DNA of 33,576 nt from IMG/VR virus record IMGVR_UViG_3300023222_000137, positions 1-33,576 of that record; one strand, 5' to 3'. The position numbers and the translations under genes are program-made. The notes below the pieces were generated by a model. The model was not told where the DNA came from, searched no databases, and was given only the letters and a program-made list of their open reading frames with translations. Origin of the DNA: a virus. Of this stretch, positions 6,585 to 11,750 are shown one piece after another; positions within the stretch are counted from its first letter, which is position 1, and each line of letters starts with the position of its first letter.

Positions 6585-6659
6585 GGCAACTGTGGCGTTC
6601 TGGTGAAAACGCACGTTACGGCGTCCGTCATAAGCAGGTTCGAATCCTGCCAGTTGCCA
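6585..6659 (+). tRNA. tRNA-like gene with non-standard anticodon arm
   Basis: Acceptor GGCAACT (6585-6591) pairs fully with AGTTGCC (6652-6658), and the pairing can extend one base inward. The T arm GCAGG-TTCGAAT-CCTGC (6634-6650) is canonical. The D arm GCGT/ACGC (6595-6598, 6609-6612) encloses a loop containing GG. The anticodon region is abnormal: the best stem GTTAC/GTCAT has a mismatch, and loop GGCGTCC has G instead of the usual U at position 33 and pairs across itself. Read at the standard place, the anticodon would be CGT (Thr). It may be a degenerate tRNA, an attachment-type remnant or a tRNA mimic. Confidence 0.55.
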
Positions 6660-6666
6660 ACTAATT

Positions 6667-6793
6667 TCAGTCAGGGTGGCTACAGCCATTCAGGGTGTAA
6701 AAAGCCAAAGAGGTATTCCTGAACTCTGCTCACGCCATTTAAGATGCGTGAATGACCCAGGATGAAGCAGACTAACCTACTGCCCCTGACTGA
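6667..6793 (+). ncRNA. Candidate structured RNA of unknown family, 127 nt
   Basis: A perfect 10-bp closing stem joins 6667-6676 (TCAGTCAGGG) with 6784-6793 (CCCTGACTGA). Inside lie a TGGC/GCCA hairpin (6677-6688), a TTCAGG/CCTGAA stem (6689-6694 with 6718-6723), and an arm made of TCTGC/GCAGA (6725-6729 with 6767-6771) enclosing TCACGC/GCGTGA (6730-6735 with 6746-6751). Together these form a multi-branch junction. It sits between two tRNA-type genes in a stretch with no plausible protein frame. I cannot match it to a known RNA family. Confidence 0.6.
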
Positions 6794-6799
6794 TTCACT

Positions 6800-6870
6800 G
6801 TGCGGTTGGTGTAACGGCAGCACGTCAGCTTGTGACGCTGAAGGAGGGGTTCGAATCCCCGCCGCACCCA
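6800..6870 (+). tRNA. tRNA-His (GTG anticodon), compact
   Basis: The anticodon arm is perfect: TCAGC-TTGTGAC-GCTGA (6825-6841), anticodon GTG at 6832-6834 with U33. The D arm GTG/CAC encloses TAACGGCAG. Acceptor GTGCGGT (6800-6806) pairs with GCCGCAC (6861-6867), and CCA follows directly (6868-6870), so the G6800:C6867 pair equals the G-1:C73 identity pair of tRNA-His. The T arm has only four pairs (GGGG/CCCC around TTCGAAT), so the acceptor-T stack is about two pairs shorter than a normal tRNA-His. Confidence 0.8.
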
Positions 6871-6873
6871 ACT

Positions 6874-6887
6874 ACGTGGTATAATTT
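6874..6887 (+). promoter_or_regulatory. Extended -10 promoter motif, copy 1
   Basis: ACGTGGTATAATTT contains a consensus TATAAT (6880-6885) with an upstream TGn element (TGG, 6877-6879), the extended -10 form that works without a good -35 box; none is visible at 17 bases. It lies just after the tRNA-His and 21 bases before the first gene of the packaging block. The same 14 bases recur at 29900-29913. Confidence 0.6.
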
Positions 6888-6907
6888 AAAAAAATGAGGA
6901 ATTGAAA

Positions 6908-7198
6908 ATGAAAATTGGTGAGACAGTAAAAGTCAGGGTCAATGAGTTTCAGTATTACCCGGCAATTATCACGAATGTGCGCGGCGAAGTTCATTCGCTT
7001 TTTGTTTTAGGACCGGAACAGTATGCGGGCCATCGCGATTGCGTGTTAAGCGGTGCTGCGATTGGACAGTTTAGCGAATTGGATGAGAAACAAGAAAACA
7101 AAGTTACGCTGACACCTGAAGCGGAAATTAATACAACTCAAGAAACCACGGAGCCACAAGATGGCGAAAAAGAGAAGGACCAGGAAAAAGACTGGTAA
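6908..7198 (+). CDS. Hypothetical protein with small beta-barrel-like N-terminus, 96 aa
   Basis: ATG 6908 sits 7 bases after GAGGA; an in-frame TTG at 6902 is too close to that site. Residues 1-60 alternate hydrophobic and polar (GETVKVRVNEFQYYPAIITNV), compatible with an SH3-like barrel; residues 65-96 are an acidic Glu/Gln/Thr tail. The last 38 bases overlap the small terminase gene. First gene downstream of the candidate promoter. Confidence 0.6.
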   Translation: MKIGETVKVRVNEFQYYPAIITNVRGEVHSLFVLGPEQYAGHRDCVLSGAAIGQFSELDEKQENKVTLTPEAEINTTQETTEPQDGEKEKDQEKDW

Positions 7199-7610
7199 GA
7201 CCAAGCTTACCAAAAAACAGAAAAAGTTTGTAAATGCGTTAGAAGACCCGGACGTGACAAGTGTTGCTGAAGCATCAAGAAAAGCTGGATATGCTGATGT
7301 CAGCAGTGGTTACAGGAGCCTAGAAAAGCCTTTAATTCAAAGCGCTTTAGAGCATTTTTTAAAAACGCTTGAAGTGCAAGGCGCCACGGACAAGAAAGTC
7401 GCACTAAGAATAGCCCAAGGGTTAGATGCGAAAAAAACTACAGACATCGACCACCACACCCGCCACAAGTTTGTCGAAACAGTTCTCAAAGTAAAACAGT
7501 TCGTCACCGGCGGTTCCAAAGAACCGACACAAGACAACCGAAAGCAGTTAATTTTTATCATTGGGGATGAAGGAAAAACAGGAAAAGAAGCGTTGGAGGA
7601 GATTATATGA
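7161..7610 (+). CDS. terS: Terminase small subunit
   Basis: A 149-residue protein with a Lys/Arg-rich N-terminus followed by LTKKQKKFVNALEDPDVTSVAEASRKAGYAD (about residues 16-46), the typical helix-turn-helix opening of Terminase_2-type small subunits ('LT.kQ..Fv.....g....AA..AGY'). A central helical oligomerisation region and a hydrophobic segment (QLIFIIGDEG) come after. It recognises packaging DNA and hands it to the large subunit encoded at 9621-11054. About 2 kb of small genes separate the pair, which is unusual. The overlap with the gene upstream and the ATGA with the gene downstream are normal here. Confidence 0.8.
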   Translation: MAKKRRTRKKTGKTKLTKKQKKFVNALEDPDVTSVAEASRKAGYADVSSGYRSLEKPLIQSALEHFLKTLEVQGATDKKVALRIAQGLDAKKTTDIDHHTRHKFVETVLKVKQFVTGGSKEPTQDNRKQLIFIIGDEGKTGKEALEEII

Positions 7611-7717
7611 TGGAACAAGTTTTAGAGTTTTTAAGCTTTATCGGCAGAGTGGTGAGCGTTTCGTTTCTGGTTAGCTTTGGCTGGCATTGGGGTAAAAGAA
7701 TGGTTGGTGGGAAATGA
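7607..7717 (+). CDS. Small hydrophobic protein, 36 aa
   Basis: Overlaps the small terminase stop (ATGA). One hydrophobic stretch (IGRVVSVSFLVSFGWHWG) may be membrane-inserted or a tight amphipathic helix; basic C-terminus. Two in-frame ATGs exist at 7607 and 7610. No family recognised. Confidence 0.5.
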   Translation: MMEQVLEFLSFIGRVVSVSFLVSFGWHWGKRMVGGK

Positions 7718-7830
7718 GAGATAGGTGCGAGAATTGCTTTCAGCTATTAAAAAAAATCATCTGCAAGGTATTTTGTAGCATCAAGTGCCTGAATGAATTT
7801 TATGTAAAGCAAATATCAGCGGAGGGATGA
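7714..7830 (+). CDS. Small Cys-rich putative metal-binding protein, 38 aa
   Basis: Overlaps the previous stop (ATGA). The 38-residue product has five Cys: CENC near the N-terminus and CKVFCSIKC in the middle, a layout compatible with a zinc knuckle or ribbon. Basic, no membrane segment. One of several tiny Cys-rich proteins in the window. Confidence 0.5.
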   Translation: MRDRCENCFQLLKKIICKVFCSIKCLNEFYVKQISAEG

Positions 7831-7831
7831 T

Positions 7832-7933
7832 ATGACCGAATTCGCGTGGTTTGCAATTGGTTTCGCAAGTTGCATCGTGTTGTCAATAGTGATTGATTTG
7901 ATATTGGGGAAGAGGTGGAATGATGGAGCATAA
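7832..7933 (+). CDS. Single-span membrane peptide, 33 aa
   Basis: GGAGGG (7821-7826) precedes ATG 7832. Residues 4-25 are hydrophobic (AWFAIGFASCIVLSIVIDLIL), then GKRW. N-out/C-in orientation is likely by the positive-inside rule. The stop lies inside the next gene (14-base overlap). Confidence 0.5.
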   Translation: MTEFAWFAIGFASCIVLSIVIDLILGKRWNDGA

Positions 7934-8315
7934 GTATAAGGTTTGGTCGCCAGAAAAGAAGCGAATGTATTTACCAAATCCAGGATGCGATATTTTGATT
8001 CGCATTGATGGCAAGAAATTTGTGCAAATCGACATAGCCGAAAACTCTGGTTTAGCGCCAGCGGATGACGAATTAATCTTTTTGGACTACATCGGCCTGA
8101 AGGATAAAAATAGAAAGGAGATTTGTCGGGGGGATATTTTAAGATATTTTTTTCCTGGTAGCGGACCAGAGCATGTTTATTTAGTTGAATGGAAGGAAAT
8201 TCGAGATGGCTTTGCTGTCATGGGGGTCGGTTATGATTGGCATCAAGCTGACACTGACACATGCGAAATCATCGGCAATGTGTACGAAAACCCGGAATTA
8301 TTGGAGGCGAACTGA
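7920..8315 (+). CDS. YopX family protein, copy 1
   Basis: A 131-residue protein with the YopX signature: FLDYIGLKDKNRKEICRGDILR in the middle, VYLVEWKEI, and a C-terminal EIIGNVYENPELL block. YopX proteins are common small phage proteins of unknown biochemical role with a compact beta fold. Two adjacent ATGs (7920, 7923) are possible starts. Immediately followed by a second, divergent YopX gene, so this is a tandem pair. Confidence 0.8.
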   Translation: MMEHKYKVWSPEKKRMYLPNPGCDILIRIDGKKFVQIDIAENSGLAPADDELIFLDYIGLKDKNRKEICRGDILRYFFPGSGPEHVYLVEWKEIRDGFAVMGVGYDWHQADTDTCEIIGNVYENPELLEAN

Positions 8316-8316
8316 A

Positions 8317-8670
8317 ATGGACGATAGACGAATTGGTTATAGAGCGTGGCATAAGTATTTAAATAAATGGCATTACTTTAGAAATCCTGGTGGCATTTGG
8401 GTCGCCGCTCAAGAACAAAAACATTCCTTATGGGATTATGAGCGCTGGTGTCCAGATACAGCGTTAGACGATAAGAACGGGAAAATGATTTATGGAGGCG
8501 ATATTTTGGGTGGATTCGGTGATGGCAATGAAAGAGTTTGTTATAAAGTGGCCGAAGGTCGGTGGTGTCTTGAAACAGCCAAGGGTCATGTTGCTCCGTT
8601 AAATATATCAGGAGCAAAATGGAGAAAAATTATCGGAAATATTTATGAACACCCGGAGCTACTAAAATGA
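8317..8670 (+). CDS. YopX family protein, copy 2
   Basis: Start chosen at 8317, one base after the upstream stop, rather than at an in-frame ATG deep inside the first YopX gene. The 117-residue product keeps the family layout: GYRAWHKYLNKWHYF at the N-terminus, ALDDKNGKMIYGGDILGG, and the IIGNIYEHPELL ending. It is clearly related to the preceding gene in the C-terminal block but divergent elsewhere, so the duplication is old or the two were acquired separately. Confidence 0.75.
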   Translation: MDDRRIGYRAWHKYLNKWHYFRNPGGIWVAAQEQKHSLWDYERWCPDTALDDKNGKMIYGGDILGGFGDGNERVCYKVAEGRWCLETAKGHVAPLNISGAKWRKIIGNIYEHPELLK

Positions 8671-8763
8671 CAGCGAGAGAAGAGGCCAGAAAGATAACTG
8701 CAAATATACCTAGAAACTTTGACTACGGAAGCAATAGAAGCAGAAATCAAGGAGACAACATGA
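8667..8763 (+). pseudogene. Broken helical mini-gene (single extra base)
   Basis: ATG 8667 overlaps the YopX stop. The frame reads MTAREEARKITANIPRN and then loses its helical character. Dropping one T from the TTT at 8718-8720 gives LTTEAIEAEIKETT and a TGA at 8761-8763 that overlaps the next ATG, making a coherent 31-residue helical peptide with the junction style typical of this genome. As written, the first frame instead fuses into the following gene. Confidence 0.45.
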
Positions 8764-8966
8764 AACAATGGGATGATTACGGTTTGAATGTCTCAACGAT
8801 TATATTTTTGTCTCAATATCAATTGGGGCATGGAAACATAAAAATTAGTCAGGTTATTGATTATTTAGAGCGGGATACGCTAGAAAGATTTCCCGTCACG
8901 AAAGCGGCGTTGCGCAAGGATGTTGCAGCTAGCATGGAATCGCTAACTGAGGAGAAATCGAAATGA
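8760..8966 (+). CDS. Hypothetical protein, 68 aa
   Basis: ATG 8760 has an excellent AAGGAG site 5 bases upstream and is preferred over the in-frame ATG at 8667. The product is soluble and helical (VIDYLERDTLERFPVTKAALRKDVAASM), possibly a small DNA-binding helix bundle. Ends in an ATGA overlap with the next micro-gene. Confidence 0.6.
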   Translation: MKQWDDYGLNVSTIIFLSQYQLGHGNIKISQVIDYLERDTLERFPVTKAALRKDVAASMESLTEEKSK

Positions 8967-8998
8967 AAGACGACAGAAACAAAAAGGATAAGCCGTGA
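8963..8998 (+). CDS. Relay micro-gene, 11 aa
   Basis: Eleven codons (MKDDRNKKDKP) linking two genes: ATG overlaps the upstream stop by four bases and TGA overlaps the GTG of the downstream gene. Probably a translational bridge; peptide function unlikely. Confidence 0.35.
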   Translation: MKDDRNKKDKP

Positions 8999-9135
8999 CC
9001 AACGTCGCAGATGCTTTAAAGAAAGTGTGGTTCAAATGGGCATCAACGGAAGATTACCCGAACACACCAAGTCTCACTGATGATATAGATGCGATTGAAA
9101 TGAAAATCAGAGAGGAACAGAGTAAAAATGGATAG
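8995..9135 (+). CDS. Hypothetical protein, GTG start, 46 aa
   Basis: GTG 8995 overlaps the stop of the micro-gene. Soluble acidic peptide (DALKKVWFKWAS, then DDIDAIEMKIREEQ). No known family. No independent strong ribosome site, so translation probably depends on coupling. Confidence 0.45.
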   Translation: MTNVADALKKVWFKWASTEDYPNTPSLTDDIDAIEMKIREEQSKNG

Positions 9136-9143
9136 GGGGAAGC

Positions 9144-9284
9144 ATGGCTGAACTTCGAGTTATTATGTGGTTAGATAAAAAAGGTGAATGGAGATTTTCT
9201 GCAAAAGAACCATATACTGGTGATGTAGATTGGAACTTTATACCAATAGAAGTTGAGATAAATGCTGTAAAACAGAATGCCTGA
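9144..9284 (+). CDS. Hypothetical protein, 46 aa
   Basis: AGGGGGA ribosome site lies 6 bases before ATG 9144. Small beta-rich acidic protein (LRVIMWLDKKGEWRFSAK, then WNFIPIEVEINAV). The end carries the AATGCCTGAAAAC junction also found before the large terminase. Confidence 0.55.
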   Translation: MAELRVIMWLDKKGEWRFSAKEPYTGDVDWNFIPIEVEINAVKQNA

Positions 9285-9288
9285 AAAC
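9276..9288 (+). repeat. Duplicated stop-start junction, copy 1
   Basis: AATGCCTGAAAAC is identical to 9620-9632. In both places the upstream gene ends Asn-Ala-stop and the downstream frame begins MPEN. Confidence 0.7.
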
Positions 9289-9300
9289 AAAAGGAAATAA
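9277..9300 (+). CDS. Relay micro-gene, 7 aa (MPENKRK)
   Basis: Seven codons starting inside the previous gene's end. Its first four codons (MPEN) and surrounding 13 bases are the same as the start of the large terminase gene. Probably a leftover of a duplicated start junction, or a coupling peptide; contains the GGAAATAAG ribosome-site region for the next gene. Confidence 0.35.
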   Translation: MPENKRK

Positions 9301-9303
9301 GCC

Positions 9304-9483
9304 ATGAAAGAAACAAAATATTATTGTGATAACTGCAAAAAAACAATGACTAGGGGATTTATTAGGGTGGAGTTTCCAAATACACACACTGAGGCACTCG
9401 AAGTTTGTGACCGTTATTGTTTGTTGATGCACTTTGGAAATAAACCTATTTTCGTCGTACCTCCTAACAAAGCTACTAGATGA
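9304..9483 (+). CDS. Small putative zinc-binding protein, 59 aa
   Basis: Starts MKETKYYCDNCKKTM: a Cys-x2-Cys knuckle near the N-terminus, paired later with VCDRYC (about residues 34-39), giving a four-Cys site of zinc-ribbon type. AAGGAAATAAGCC supplies the ribosome site. The C-terminus is hydrophobic/proline-rich (IFVVPPNK). Likely a small zinc-ribbon protein of unknown partner. Confidence 0.6.
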   Translation: MKETKYYCDNCKKTMTRGFIRVEFPNTHTEALEVCDRYCLLMHFGNKPIFVVPPNKATR

Positions 9484-9484
9484 T

Positions 9485-9628
9485 ATGGAAACGCTTGAAA
9501 TTGTAATCAAAATTGTTCAATTCGTAGTTTCTTCCTTGGGCGCTTGGTTGTTTGTGTTTACTATTGGATTTTGGATAGGCTTCAGTGCTCGCGTAGAGAG
9601 AGATAATAATTCTATAAATAATGCCTGA
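9485..9628 (+). CDS. Single-span membrane protein, 47 aa
   Basis: The ATG at 9485 is preferred over an in-frame ATG at 9434 that lies in the upstream gene. Residues 6-34 are hydrophobic (IVIKIVQFVVSSLGAWLFVF), followed by a polar tail with RVERDNNS. The last codons overlap the large terminase start. A holin-type or unknown membrane role is possible. Confidence 0.55.
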   Translation: METLEIVIKIVQFVVSSLGAWLFVFTIGFWIGFSARVERDNNSINNA

Positions 9629-9632
9629 AAAC
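9620..9632 (+). repeat. Duplicated stop-start junction, copy 2
   Basis: Same 13 bases as 9276-9288; here it forms the true start of the large terminase gene. Confidence 0.7.
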
Positions 9633-11054
9633 CAACTCAAGTGGAAAGCCCAGCCCAAGCAAAAGGAATTTCTTCGCTTAAAAGTCAGAGAAGCGCTCTA
9701 CGGTGGTGCTGCCGGTGGTGGTAAATCAGATGCGCTTTTAGCATTCGCATGTCTCTACGCAACAAAATACGCTGGTTCTAAAATATTAATCCTTAGAAGG
9801 ACGCTCGCCGAGCTTCAAAAAGAAGGCTCGCTTATTCCCCGATCGCTTGACCTCCTAAGCAACACAGACTGGTATTACCGGGACCAAAAGAAGAAATGGT
9901 TCGCGCCTAATGGTTCAGTCATTGAGTTTGGATATTGCGAGTCAGAGTCCGATGTCCATCAATATCAATCCGCGCAGTATGAAGTCATCATCTTTGATGA
10001 ATTGACTCACTTCACAGAATTTCAATACACGTACTTGTTCAGTCGATGTCGGTCGGTCAAAGGCTATCCGGCGTGTGTTAGGGCTGCAACCAATCCAGGC
10101 AACGTTGGTCATGCGTGGGTGAAGAAACGATTTGTCTCTTCTGCTCCGCATGGAACGGTTCAAGAGATCGCAATCAAGAACGTTGTCACAAATGAGATGC
10201 AAAGCATTACCCGATGCTTCATTCCTGCCAAGGTTTGGGACAACAAAATTTTAATGGACAACGATCCGAATTACATCTTGTTCCTTCAGAGCTTGCCAGA
10301 AAACGAAAGGAAAGCGTTGCTTGATGGCGACTGGGACGTCTTTAAAGGCCAGTATTTCTATGAGTGGAGGTATGACCGGCACGTTGTCGAACCGTTCACG
10401 ATCCCCTCGCATTGGAAGCGGTATGTGGCGATGGATTGGGGCATGGCCGACCCATTGGCATGTCATTGGTACGCAATTGACGAAGATGGGCGTGCGTGGG
10501 TATATCGGGAGCTTTATACCAAGGGATTGATTGGTTCTGTGGCGGCTGAGAAAATAAATGAAATGACGCCTTTAGATGAGAAGATCGAGTCTTTTGTCGT
10601 TTCAAGAGATATCTTCTCAAAGCGCGGTGAAGCACCTGAATCAATTGGCCAGACATTCGTAAGGAAACTTGAAAGATTCTCTGTAGTTGCCGTTAAGTTG
10701 ACTGGTAAGAAACCAAGGGTAAGCGGTTGGATGAAGGTCAGGGAATGGCTCGCAGACGCACCAGACGGATTGCCGTGGATGATGTTTTTCAATACATGTA
10801 TACACATGATTCGCACTCTTCCTGAGCAGATTTATGATGAGAAAAACGTGGAAGACATGGCTCAATTAGAGGATCATTGCGCGGAGGAATTAAGATATTT
10901 TTCAGTAACACATCATCGCAAACCAATCGTTGAAGACAATAAATACAAAGACCTGCCTATGAAGGATCAGGACAGATTACTAAGAGATGACAGAGAAAGG
11001 AAAGCGCAGAAGGAAGAAAATCTTGATAATTTCTTAACAGATGTTACACTTTAA
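9621..11054 (+). CDS. terL: Terminase large subunit
   Basis: A 477-residue packaging motor. Walker A is GGAAGGGKSD (28-37, Lys35), Walker B is VIIFDE (122-127, catalytic Glu127), and the coupling motif is ATNPGN (156-161). The C-terminal RNase H-like nuclease starts at AMDWGMADP (270-278, Asp272), with VSRD (Asp330) and LEDH (Asp418) as further candidate metal ligands. Length and order match P22/T4-type terminases: ATPase about 1-240, nuclease about 260-430, basic tail. It pairs with the small subunit at 7161 and the portal at 11751. The start overlaps the upstream membrane gene by eight bases and shares its junction sequence with 9276-9288. The TAA runs directly into an RNA element. Confidence 0.95.
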   Translation: MPENQLKWKAQPKQKEFLRLKVREALYGGAAGGGKSDALLAFACLYATKYAGSKILILRRTLAELQKEGSLIPRSLDLLSNTDWYYRDQKKKWFAPNGSVIEFGYCESESDVHQYQSAQYEVIIFDELTHFTEFQYTYLFSRCRSVKGYPACVRAATNPGNVGHAWVKKRFVSSAPHGTVQEIAIKNVVTNEMQSITRCFIPAKVWDNKILMDNDPNYILFLQSLPENERKALLDGDWDVFKGQYFYEWRYDRHVVEPFTIPSHWKRYVAMDWGMADPLACHWYAIDEDGRAWVYRELYTKGLIGSVAAEKINEMTPLDEKIESFVVSRDIFSKRGEAPESIGQTFVRKLERFSVVAVKLTGKKPRVSGWMKVREWLADAPDGLPWMMFFNTCIHMIRTLPEQIYDEKNVEDMAQLEDHCAEELRYFSVTHHRKPIVEDNKYKDLPMKDQDRLLRDDRERKAQKEENLDNFLTDVTL

Positions 11055-11169
11055 TGTGGCTGTGGCGGAAGATAGACGCAAGTTAGTGCTTGGAAGGGTT
11101 ATAAGGGACAGCGTAAACCCTATCTCGTAACATTGTCCCATGCAGGTATCGAATCCTGCCGGTCCGCAT
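11054..11169 (+). ncRNA. tRNA-Leu-derived RNA with predicted pseudoknot
   Basis: Ends ATGTGG/CCGCAT (11054-11059 with 11164-11169) can pair like an acceptor stem. TGGCGGAAGATAGACGC (11063-11079) resembles the D arm of tRNA-Leu. CAAG-TTAGTG-CTTG (11079-11092) resembles an anticodon hairpin with TAG (Leu) in a loop one base too small. GCAGG-TATCGAAT-CCTGC (11142-11159) is a T arm with an 8-base loop. In the variable-arm position, AGGGTT (11095) pairs with AACCCT (11116) and GGGACA (11105) with TGTCCC (11134), interleaved as an H-type pseudoknot. It is about 30 bases longer than a normal tRNA-Leu. Function unknown. Confidence 0.55.
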
Positions 11170-11191
11170 GTAATTATAAATTAGGATTTCT

Positions 11192-11416
11192 ATGAAAGAA
11201 ATCAGATGCCCTCGCTGTAATATGCTTCGTGGAAAAATAGACGAAGACGGAACCTTCCATTTTAAAATCTTCAACGTAGTTGATATTATCGCTCAAATCA
11301 AAACCCTCCATTTAATTTGTCATGGCATCGTCAAGGGAGAAGACGGTCACAAAATTCCATGTGAAACAAAAATATTCGTTGAATACAAGGATGGCGTATG
11401 TCAGATCAGCTCTTAG
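11192..11416 (+). CDS. Com-like zinc-finger protein
   Basis: Starts MKEIRCPRCNMLRGKI, the hallmark of the Mu Com family of small zinc-binding translational regulators ('lRC..C..lL.k'), with a later C...C pair (LICHG about residues 42-46 and PCETK about 57-61) completing the metal site. Mu Com binds mRNA and activates translation of the mom DNA-modification gene. Here no mom-like gene follows, so the target is unknown. 74 residues, normal length. AGGATTTCT upstream gives a modest ribosome site; the end overlaps the next gene. Confidence 0.7.
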   Translation: MKEIRCPRCNMLRGKIDEDGTFHFKIFNVVDIIAQIKTLHLICHGIVKGEDGHKIPCETKIFVEYKDGVCQISS

Positions 11417-11736
11417 AAGAACAATTCGAAGAACAAAGTCGCAACGATAATATCGTAAAATGTATCCGACAGCCATTGATTGAAGAAATTGCTCGATTGA
11501 ACGCAATCTTGAAGGCGCGAGAAGAATTCACCAAGCACTTAGAAGAGTCGATTAGATTGAGAGACGACAGGTTGATGTCGCTGATTGACCCCGCTGCCTA
11601 CACACAATTCAAACGACACAACACCGCACAGCGATTGCCGACACCATTGACCGAAGACGAAAAAAAATTAAAAGACCAAAGAGCCCAGGAGGCCAAAGAA
11701 GATTACGACGAGCTTAGAAACACCAACGTAATCTAA
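11398..11736 (+). CDS. Helical hypothetical protein, 112 aa
   Basis: Highly charged helical protein (QPLIEEIARLNAILKAREEF, then HLEESIRLRDDRLM) likely forming a coiled coil at about residues 25-60, with a polar tail. Starts within the Com-like gene (19-base overlap) and lies directly before the portal, a position sometimes taken by small packaging or head-completion helpers. No family recognised. Confidence 0.6.
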   Translation: MSDQLLEEQFEEQSRNDNIVKCIRQPLIEEIARLNAILKAREEFTKHLEESIRLRDDRLMSLIDPAAYTQFKRHNTAQRLPTPLTEDEKKLKDQRAQEAKEDYDELRNTNVI

Positions 11737-11750
11737 AAGCGTGGCCTTAA

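Noticed and set aside
6585-6659. Selenocysteine tRNA, because acceptor plus T stems can reach 13 pairs
   Set aside because: No TCA anticodon, no long variable arm and only about 75 bases.
8185-8670. A longer second YopX protein starting at 8185
   Set aside because: It would overlap the first YopX gene by over 130 bases; ATG 8317 immediately after the upstream stop fits family length.
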